Shown here: positions 31,589-39,200 of the stretch, piece by piece
Layout: the number at the start of each line of letters is the position of its first letter
How positions within the stretch are numbered: the stretch's first letter is position 1
Virus record (IMG/VR): IMGVR_UViG_3300021379_000006
Location: 1-64,000 of that record
Length of the DNA: 64,000 bases
Direction: 5' to 3' (one strand)
Origin: a virus
Notes under the pieces: model-generated
The model's input: the letters and a program-made list of their open reading frames with translations, nothing else
Database searches by the model: none
What the model was told of the DNA's origin: nothing
Translations under genes and position numbers: made by a program

Positions 31589-33214
31589 ATGAGCTATAAA
31601 AAATACTATTGGCTGAATGAAGACAGCCGCACCTTTTTATCAAGAGGTTATATAAATGAAAGCCCTGAGCAAAGAATTAAAGACATTGCAAATACTGCAG
31701 AAAAGTATTTAAAAATAGATGGGTTTGCACAAAAGTTTGAGGAGTATATGGCAAGGGGTTTTTACTCTTTGTCTACTCCTGTGTGGATTAACTTTGGTAA
31801 GCAGAAAGGTTTACCTATTAGTTGTTATGGTTCTAATGTAGATGATACTCTAGATAGTATCCTCAACGCTGGTCGTGAGATTGGCATGATGTCTAAGTAT
31901 GGTGGTGGTACTAGTGTTTATCTAGGTAACATTAGAGAGCGTGGTGCTACTATATCAACCGGTGGTACTGCAGATGGACCAGTTCACTATGCAAGAATGT
32001 ATGATACAGTTGTTGATGTCTGCAAACAATCAGAAGCAAGACGTGGTGCTTGTGCTGCTTGGTTACCAGTAGAACATCCTGATATCATAGAGTTCTTAGA
32101 TATTGGCAGTGAAGGAAATCCAATTCAAAATCTTCAATATGGTATTACAGTAACTGATGCCTGGTTGCAAGAAATGAAAGATGGAGACGCTGATAAACGT
32201 AAGATATGGGCAAAGATCATTCAAAGACGTAATGAGTTTGGCTTCCCTTATATTATGTTTAAAGATAACTCTAATAACAACTCTCCTTACAAAGAGTTAG
32301 GTCTAGAGATTACAGCATCAAACCTTTGTTCTGAAATACAACTTCCAACAGATAGTTATAACTCTTTTGTTTGTTGTCTTGGTTCTATGAACTTATTGCA
32401 TTGGGATGAGATCAAAGAAACAGACGCAATTGAAACATACGTTCTGTTTCTTAACGCAGTAATGGATGAGTTTATTACTAAGTCTTCTACTTTACCCGGC
32501 TTAAAAAGAGCTCATAGATTTGCAAGTCAACATAGAGCTATTGGCTTAGGTGTATTGGGATACCACTCATACTTTCAATCTAAGCTAATTGAGTTTGAAT
32601 CTCTTGAAGCTAAGATGCTTAACAATCAGATTTTCAGTACACTAAAGAAAAGAAGTGAAGAAGCATCTCAATGGTTGCATCAATTCAAAGGATATCAATG
32701 TTTAAGAGAAGGATTTGCTAATACAACATTGTTAGCCATTGCTCCTACAAAATCAAGTAGTTTTATTCATGGTCAAGTATCTATGGGTATTGAACCCATC
32801 AAGTCTAATTACTTTATTAAAGATTTAGCTAAGAGTAAAACAGTATATAAGAATCCTTTCTTAGAAGCTGAACTTGAGAAGTATGATCTAAATACAGAAG
32901 AAGTTTGGGAAGATATCTTAAAGAAAGATGGATCTGTTCAGCATTTAGATTTTCCAACCAAAGCTGTATTTAAATCTTTTATTGAGATTAGTCCAAAAGA
33001 ACTTGTTCTGCAGGCAGCTCAAAGACAAAAGTATATTGATCAGGCACAGTCATTAAATCTAATGATTCACCCTAGTGTATCTGCTAAAGATATAAATCAA
33101 TTATATCTGTACGCTCATGAAGAAGGTGTGAAGACTTTATACTATCAGTTTAGTCAAAGTTCTGCTCAAGCATTCTCTAGAAATATTCTTGAGTGTGCTA
33201 GTTGTGAAGGATAA
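31589..33214 (+). CDS. nrdA: ribonucleotide reductase class I, large (R1) subunit, without ATP cone
   Basis: Reduces NDPs to dNDPs. Visible catalytic elements: PISCYG (Cys79), ASNLCSEIQL with the thiyl Cys247 and Glu, SFVCCLGSMNL, the radical-transfer tyrosines in TLYYQFSQSS, and the C-terminal redox tail ECASCEG. At about 541 residues it lacks the N-terminal ATP-cone allosteric domain of E. coli NrdA (761 residues), so overall activity control by dATP should be absent. The start at 31589 is chosen because earlier in-frame starts fall inside the nrdB end. nrdB before nrdA is the reverse of the E. coli order. Confidence 0.93.
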   Translation: MSYKKYYWLNEDSRTFLSRGYINESPEQRIKDIANTAEKYLKIDGFAQKFEEYMARGFYSLSTPVWINFGKQKGLPISCYGSNVDDTLDSILNAGREIGMMSKYGGGTSVYLGNIRERGATISTGGTADGPVHYARMYDTVVDVCKQSEARRGACAAWLPVEHPDIIEFLDIGSEGNPIQNLQYGITVTDAWLQEMKDGDADKRKIWAKIIQRRNEFGFPYIMFKDNSNNNSPYKELGLEITASNLCSEIQLPTDSYNSFVCCLGSMNLLHWDEIKETDAIETYVLFLNAVMDEFITKSSTLPGLKRAHRFASQHRAIGLGVLGYHSYFQSKLIEFESLEAKMLNNQIFSTLKKRSEEASQWLHQFKGYQCLREGFANTTLLAIAPTKSSSFIHGQVSMGIEPIKSNYFIKDLAKSKTVYKNPFLEAELEKYDLNTEEVWEDILKKDGSVQHLDFPTKAVFKSFIEISPKELVLQAAQRQKYIDQAQSLNLMIHPSVSAKDINQLYLYAHEEGVKTLYYQFSQSSAQAFSRNILECASCEG

Positions 33215-33249
33215 ATATATCATTAAATCTTAATGATGCACAAAACATC

Positions 33250-33288
33250 AAGGGGTCAGTCGCATAAGTGGCTGGCCCTTCTTGTTTT
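33250..33288 (+). terminator. intrinsic terminator after nrdA
   Basis: AAGGG-(G)-TCAGTC pairs, with several G-T wobbles, with GGCTGG-CCCTT (33250-33280), followed by CTTGTTTT. Weaker than the other terminators. Confidence 0.5.
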
Positions 33289-33315
33289 AGAGGTATAAAA
33301 TTTGTATATTATTAT

Positions 33316-33426
33316 ATGGATGCACACAAATTTTTTAAAACTGAAGAATTTAAATCTTTAAGTTGGCCTAAAAGAATATGGCTACGCTTACAGGTGGCAT
33401 TCTTTGAAACTATACAAATGTTATGA
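33316..33426 (+). CDS. small hypothetical protein (36 aa)
   Basis: Thirty-six residues (MDAHKFFKTEEFKSLSWPKR, then IWLRLQVAFFETIQML), amphipathic, with possible membrane-surface binding. Its stop overlaps the ATG of the membrane protein at 33423 (ATGA). Tight coupling to the sensor operon supports it. Confidence 0.45.
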   Translation: MDAHKFFKTEEFKSLSWPKRIWLRLQVAFFETIQML

Positions 33427-33611
33427 AAAAGATTACCTCTGTAAGAGCAGTATATTTATTAATGTCTCTTGTTTTATTAGCTGGTTTTTTATTTAAAAAC
33501 TGGTATGTAATATTATTTGTAGTTGTTATGCTACAAGTAGGTGTATGGACAAAATTCTGTCCTAGCAAATGGCTCTTTGAAAAACTAGGATTCCGTAAGA
33601 GTGATTTGTAA
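33423..33611 (+). CDS. DUF2892-like small membrane protein (62 aa)
   Basis: Two hydrophobic helices (VYLLMSLVLLAGFLFKNWYV and ILFVVVMLQVGVW) followed by FCPSKWLFEKLGFRK, the two-helix plus CPxxxLxxxLG pattern of DUF2892/YgaP-type inner-membrane domains. These often accompany rhodanese-related proteins; here none is adjacent. Overlaps the genes on both sides by 1-4 bases, so it is part of the sensor-kinase operon and may associate with the kinase in the membrane. Confidence 0.6.
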   Translation: MKKITSVRAVYLLMSLVLLAGFLFKNWYVILFVVVMLQVGVWTKFCPSKWLFEKLGFRKSDL

Positions 33612-34516
33612 TGAGTGTATTGGATGGAATATCTATAAGAAGTAGAATATGTCTGCTCTGTGCTACACTGATTATGTTGACATTCTTTGTCTTCAAAACA
33701 TTAGTAGTATTTAGATATATACATCATAGCACATTCACTCATTACTTTGAGTGGTTATCTGTTATTGCTTTCATGCCTCCTTTCTTTGTTGTAGTTCGTG
33801 AGTTTCTGCAAAACAAAGAACAGATTAAAGATAGCCTATCTCAGAAGAACATATACCTAGAACATGCCGCAAAAATCATTAGACATGATATGCACAGTGG
33901 TATCAATACTTACTTACCGAGAGGGATCAAGTCCCTTAACCGCAGACTTACTGAAGAAAGTATTGAAGAACTCAGAATTAAAGCACCATTGCAGTTAATA
34001 AGAGATGGTCTACACCATGCTCAAAAAGTGTATGCTGGTGTATATGAGTTTACCAATCTGGTAAAAGAGAACGCTGTTTTAAACACAAAGCCTTGTAATC
34101 CTAAAGAGATTTTAGAAGATTATTTAAAGCTGACAGCATATAAAAATCAAGTAATAATTGATGACTCTGTACCAGAACGGCTGGAATTAAATGAAGCTTT
34201 GTTCTGTACAGCCATAGATAACTTAATCCGTAATGGATTAAAATATAATGATAGTCCTACTAAATGGGTTAAGATTTATCATGAAGGGTCGTACCACAAA
34301 GGATCTTTTATTGTAGTAGAAGATAATGGGCGTGGTATCACACAAGAAGAATTTATAGAATTAAGCAAGCCTTATTCCAGAAAAGAAGGTCAAAAAGAAC
34401 AAGGTACTGGATTAGGTCTAAACATATGTATTGAAATATTAAAAGAACACGGATTTAAAATATCCGCAGAAAAGAAAGAAAAAGAAACCGGAACCAAAAT
34501 AAAAATTGAATTATGA
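33611..34516 (+). CDS. membrane sensor histidine kinase
   Basis: Two N-terminal transmembrane helices (CLLCATLIMLTFFVFKTLVV and WLSVIAFMPPFFVVV) with a very short periplasmic loop. The H box is IIRHDMHSGI with His92. The N box FCTAIDNLIRNGLKYND (Asn204), the G1 box VVEDNGRGI and the G2 box QGTGLGLNI are all intact. At 301 residues it is a minimal kinase without PAS or HAMP domains. The next gene is a response regulator with a 4-base overlap, so a full two-component pair is carried by the phage. The signal is unknown; a membrane-derived cue is likely. Confidence 0.9.
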   Translation: MSVLDGISIRSRICLLCATLIMLTFFVFKTLVVFRYIHHSTFTHYFEWLSVIAFMPPFFVVVREFLQNKEQIKDSLSQKNIYLEHAAKIIRHDMHSGINTYLPRGIKSLNRRLTEESIEELRIKAPLQLIRDGLHHAQKVYAGVYEFTNLVKENAVLNTKPCNPKEILEDYLKLTAYKNQVIIDDSVPERLELNEALFCTAIDNLIRNGLKYNDSPTKWVKIYHEGSYHKGSFIVVEDNGRGITQEEFIELSKPYSRKEGQKEQGTGLGLNICIEILKEHGFKISAEKKEKETGTKIKIEL

Positions 34517-34950
34517 TTAATACACTTATGTTAATTGATGATGAGAACCTCTTCCACTTGGTGTTTGAAGATGCTTGCTCATTGTTGGATATGGCCCTAT
34601 CTATAGAAGCATTGGATAGCTCTGATGAAGCTGATGCTAAATTTAAAAAATGGTTTCCTGATGATCCAGATCATGAGAGACCAGAATGTGTATTTGTAGA
34701 CCTTAATATCATTGGATCTTCTTATGATGGCATTGAAATGATTCGTAAAGTAAATTATGAATATGGCAATGGATGTGTTATTGGTATTATATCAAGCTCA
34801 TCTGATACAGAAGAAATAGACAAAGCTAAAGCTGTTGGAGCGCAGTTTTGGATTATAAAGTCTGATGACATTGAACCACGTCTTGAAGAATTTATGAAAG
34901 ACTATGATGGTTATCTAAATAAGACCGCTCCGTTTAAAATATATAGGTGA
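34513..34950 (+). CDS. single-domain response regulator
   Basis: Receiver domain only, about 145 residues: acidic pocket IDDEN at residues 8-12, phosphoacceptor in CVFVDLNI (Asp63), switch Ser/Thr region IGIISSSSDTEE, and the conserved Lys in FWIIKSDD (Lys116). It has no DNA-binding or enzymatic output domain, so it probably works by protein contact, like CheY/Spo0F-type regulators, perhaps with host or phage partners. Start overlaps the kinase stop by 4 bases, and its own end overlaps a membrane protein gene. Confidence 0.88.
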   Translation: MINTLMLIDDENLFHLVFEDACSLLDMALSIEALDSSDEADAKFKKWFPDDPDHERPECVFVDLNIIGSSYDGIEMIRKVNYEYGNGCVIGIISSSSDTEEIDKAKAVGAQFWIIKSDDIEPRLEEFMKDYDGYLNKTAPFKIYR

Positions 34951-35528
34951 TAGAGATTACAGAACATACAAGAAACATTTTATTAGAAGTTGCTAAGAAG
35001 AAAAAAATCTATGTAGAAGGCAGCTTTCTAAAACTATTACGTGCACCTAAAGATGATAAGGAGTTTGCAGAATATCTTGCTTTATGTAAAAAGAAAGATA
35101 CTGAAGCTCGTAAAAAAAGATTACAAGTAACCAAACAAGTTCAATCTCAAAATAAAGAATTAGAAGCAGCTGCTGCAGAGAATGAAAAGCTTATGGCTGA
35201 TCTCAAAGATGCATTAGAAGAATCTAATGAACTCAGAGCTCAAGCAGAACAAAGCATGGACAAAGCTTTACAAGATTTAGACTTGATGCAAAAACGTAGT
35301 CAGTTTGAACTTATAGGTACTATTGTAAGAGTAGCACTTGTTATAATTGTAGGTGTGGGTGTTCTTACTACTGTAATGTATGGCCTTGCTTTGGTGTCAG
35401 GCACTGATACTCAGATAATTGGAAGCACTTGGTCTAATATGTTTGGTATACTCTTAACTAATGCATTTTCTATTGTAGGTACTATAATGGGTGTAAAGTA
35501 TGCAACTGAAAAATCGGAGGAAAAATGA
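34947..35528 (+). CDS. coiled-coil membrane protein in sensor operon (193 aa)
   Basis: Begins with GTG overlapping the previous stop. A basic N-terminal segment precedes a long coiled coil (about residues 60-120, QNKELEAAAAENEKLMADLK). Two hydrophobic helices follow (IVRVALVIIVGVGVLTTVMY and FGILLTNAFSIVGTIMGV). It could link the response regulator to the membrane or be a virion/lysis protein placed here by chance. No family recognised. Confidence 0.55.
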   Translation: MIEITEHTRNILLEVAKKKKIYVEGSFLKLLRAPKDDKEFAEYLALCKKKDTEARKKRLQVTKQVQSQNKELEAAAAENEKLMADLKDALEESNELRAQAEQSMDKALQDLDLMQKRSQFELIGTIVRVALVIIVGVGVLTTVMYGLALVSGTDTQIIGSTWSNMFGILLTNAFSIVGTIMGVKYATEKSEEK

Positions 35529-36106
35529 AAAAGTATTTTAATAGTATACAATCTGTAGCAATAGCTGTATTGATTATTGTCATATTACTTATGAGATCTT
35601 GTGATAAGCAAGATCCTGTAGAGCCTATAATTATTACAAAGGTTGAAACCGTCTTTGATACAATCACTAAAGAAGTACCTGTTTACGTACCTAAATACGT
35701 ACAGAAAATAGAATACATTCATGACACTATTGTGGATAGCACGCCCATTGATACTGCATCTATACTAAAAGATTACTTTGCTACTTATGTATACCAAGAC
35801 AATCAGGAACTTGATAGTCTTACCTTAACTATAATTGATTCAGTATCACAAAATAAAATTTTTGCACGCACTATACAGTATGATCTTATCTATCCAACAA
35901 CTACAATCACAAAAGAAATCTATCTAAATCAAAGAGAGTTTTACTGGGGGATAGGAATGCAAGGTAGAACTGATCAACTTAACTATGTTGGTGGTGAATT
36001 ACTATATAGGAACAAAAAGAAACAAGCATATGGTCTTGGTGTAGGCATAAACCAAGATCTTCAGCCTGTAGTATCCGGAAAGCTTTACTGGAAAATAGGA
36101 AAGTAA
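35525..36106 (+). CDS. membrane-anchored DUF6808-like protein (193 aa)
   Basis: A single N-terminal transmembrane helix (VAIAVLIIVILLMRSC) is followed by a periplasmic Pro/Val/Thr-rich stretch with repeated strands (VFDTITKEVPVYVPKYVQKI). The C-terminal 60 residues have the layered aromatic strands (REFYWGIGMQGRT) seen in DUF6808-type proteins. This layout is common in Bacteroidota phages and may represent a spanin-like or envelope protein, but the function is not known. It ends the operon, three bases before the structured RNA element. Confidence 0.55.
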   Translation: MKKYFNSIQSVAIAVLIIVILLMRSCDKQDPVEPIIITKVETVFDTITKEVPVYVPKYVQKIEYIHDTIVDSTPIDTASILKDYFATYVYQDNQELDSLTLTIIDSVSQNKIFARTIQYDLIYPTTTITKEIYLNQREFYWGIGMQGRTDQLNYVGGELLYRNKKKQAYGLGVGINQDLQPVVSGKLYWKIGK

Positions 36107-36108
36107 CG

Positions 36109-36170
36109 GCTAGGTTGCTAGAGGTTGGGGCTTCAACCCACTTGGCTTATCACTCCCTCTACAACCCAGC
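36109..36170. other. possible structured RNA element
   Basis: The ends pair as GCT/AGC and GGTTG/CAACC, then, across a bulged C, TAGAGG/CCTCTA (36109-36124 with 36156-36170). An inner hairpin (TGGG...CCCA, or GGTTG...CAACC) sits in the loop. There is no open reading frame and no tRNA cloverleaf. It could be a small RNA, a processing signal or an elaborate terminator between convergent genes. Confidence 0.4.
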
Positions 36171-36177
36171 TCAAACA

Positions 36178-36201
36178 AATCACCGTCTATAGGTGATTAT
36201 T
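36178..36201. terminator. bidirectional terminator at convergent junction
   Basis: AATCACC (36178-36184) pairs with GGTGATT (36192-36198), followed by ATTT. It overlaps the stop codon of the leftward giant gene at 36197, so it can terminate both directions. Confidence 0.65.
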
Positions 36202-39200
36202 TAACATAAAACTCTCTTTCTTGATCAAAGTTCTGCCATCTCTGTATTGTGTACAAGAAAGGTAATACGTCATTCCATTCTTTAGACATTTTAAGATCGC
36301 CTTTTCTTTTACCTCTTTGATAGACAACCTCTTTATTTTTTCTAAACTCTTTATCATCTAAGAACAAACCATATATCGCAGTTTGTCCTGTTGAATATAC
36401 AGCTTCTGAGAACTGACCAAGAACGTTAGCTGATGCAATTGGATTCTTAATTAATTGATAAGCCTGTGGCCAACCAACAACTGGCCAGAAAGCATAAAGT
36501 TCTTTTGATGCTCTATCTGCATTGTACTTTAAAAGGTTTTTCAATCTCTTTTCAATTTCACCATCATCATCATCGGTTGCAAGTACACCACCTAAGAGCT
36601 CAGTTAATGCCCATATAGTTAATACTAAACCAATTTCTCCCATTGTAGTATAAGCACCTGTAATTTTATTTTTGATACGTTGCTCCACGTGACCATAGTT
36701 TATACCCTCTTCTCTTGCAAAATCTTCTGCAAGTTTTTCAGCATAAACCTTATTTAAGTTTTTGATATCTGATAGATTTTTAAACGCAAACGCAAAGAAA
36801 CTGGTAAAAGATCTATAACGTCCCTCTACCCAACCTAAGTTCTCATCGTATTGCTCTCTTCTCATTCTAGATTTGATTGAAGGAGCAACCCATTTTTTAA
36901 ACTGTACGGCAAGCTTACCAAGAAAATGTGATTGCATAACCATTCTATCTGCTCGTGCATAGCTACCATGAATTCTTTTATTAACCTCTCTAATTTGATT
37001 GCGTAGCTTATATCTATATTGATCATTCCACTCAACCTCATTACCATTCATATCATAGATTTTATATTTTGGATCTATGACAATTGTTTGATTTTTACTG
37101 TCCCATGTAGATGCTTCATAAAGGTTTACTTCATTTCCGTTTTCATCCACTGCTTTATGTGAGGCTACGATTGCCATACCAATTTTAGTTTGAACATTAT
37201 ATTCAAAACTATCATTAAGCAAATAGAACCAGCTACCAGCCTTTTGAAAGTAGCTATCTTGATCCGTTTCTCTGATCTCTGTTTTGCTATCCATCATACG
37301 GAGTACATCAACCCAACCCTCCCATTTAGTCATGGGTTTTTTAGGATCATAGTAACCTTTCTTACCATCAAGTATATACCCAGTTCTTCTAACTGATTTT
37401 GCTAGCACCTGCTCAACATTAAATTCTTTTTTCATCTGAAGGTATGCTCTCCTTTTAAAGAACCTACCACCCATGACTTCAATTGTGTTATTTAATAAAC
37501 CAATTGTAAGGTTATTAATGTTACCCAAAGGGTTTGTTGCTACATATGCAAAGGAAGAGTAACCCATTAATAGACCAGACATTTTTTCTAATGCAGTCTG
37601 AGTAAGATTTTCATTGTCATAGAAAACCATTCTAGCCCATTTTTTTATTCTCTTTTGAATATTGCTTTCAAGATCGTTTTCTCTATTACCAACAGGAACC
37701 ATCTTTCTAACCTTACTTGCACCAGAAACAATTGCATCTCCCACAACGCTAACAACATTATCTGATTTTGCTTCTGGAGCAAGAACTTCTCTTTTATCAG
37801 ACACCTTAATAAAAGAAGTAACAATATCTTCAATTGTAGACATGACTTCAAAGTTTTCAGCCATCGTATTAAACTTAAGAAGACTTGTTCCAAGATCAGT
37901 GTTTAGTGTTTCTCTTGTAGGTTTTTTTCTTAGTCTTTTTTCCTCTACATCTAAAATATCCATCTTATTTCTATATTCTGTTTTAGATATAGCTTTAGAA
38001 TCTAATCTGGTTTTTAGTAAAGTTCTCTTCTCTTCAATCTTTTCAAGATCTTTTTCTGTAGCTAAATTGCCTGTGTAATAAATAGGAAGAGTATTTACAA
38101 TTTCACCTTTCTCATTTACCACAACTCTTCTATAACTACCTGTTTCCTTAAAGAAGTCACCAACATTTCTCTTCATCTTAGCAAACATCTTAGCTACAAC
38201 AGGACCTTCTCTTTTGATTTTGTTTGCAAGAATTGTTGGTATTCTACCAGCCATTTGTTCCATTACATTAGGTGGAAGTTTTTTAGTTAGCTCCTCCATT
38301 GTCTCAACATAGAATTGATAGAACTCTCTTCTTGCAATAGATAACTCATCTTCTACTGCAGGATTCATTATAGCATCATACTTTTCATTAAGCATGCTGA
38401 CCTTTTTACCATTTACAGTAGCCTGAGCTTTTGCATATCTATATTTATTGTGGGGTACCCAAATTTGACCTGGTGATAAAGTTCCTGTAGGTTCACCATT
38501 TTTCTTATCCATAAAGAAAGTTTCTTTGTACTCACCATAGGTTTGTCTAAACTTTCTCCAAGATTTGGCATCTACAGATCGTTTCTTTTTCCAAATAACA
38601 AAACCACTTGCTGTTATTTCAGGTCTTTCATACTTTGCTCTTAAAGTTTTAAACTCTTCTGTGTATGCATGATAATTTCCATCTACAATATCACCTTCGC
38701 TAGTACCTCTCTCTGCTCTCCAGAATCTAGCATTTTCTTGTTTTAGCTCATAAAGCTTCTTATTATATGCTAACTCTTCTGGCGTAGCTTCATCCTCATT
38801 GAACTTTTCAATGTATTCCATTCTATTACCATCTTCATCAAACAGTAAGTCTCTAAGTTCTTTGATCTTATTATAGTATTGAGGACCCAATCTCTGAACA
38901 ATATATCCAGTTGGTAAACCAGCCTCATCAAACTCTAACATAAAGTTATAAAGATCTTCCGGTTTTGTACTTGGATCTAACTTAGCAAGCTTACCAGCAA
39001 CAGCTCTAATTTTATTTTCTCTTGCTTGTGCTTTATCTAAGTATTCTTGCTCTTTAGCTTTATATATCTTATCTAATACAGCAAGTAGGGTGTCTCTATT
39101 TGTAGCCATATCCCCACTTTGGTATTCAATAGCATTGATATCTCTAACAGATGTTAATATTTCATCCAGGTCTGCATCTGAAAATTCTGCTGATGACGCA

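Noticed and set aside
36107-36196. tRNA gene
   Set aside because: The stems do not form a cloverleaf, there is no anticodon loop of 7 with conserved flanks, and no T-arm consensus.
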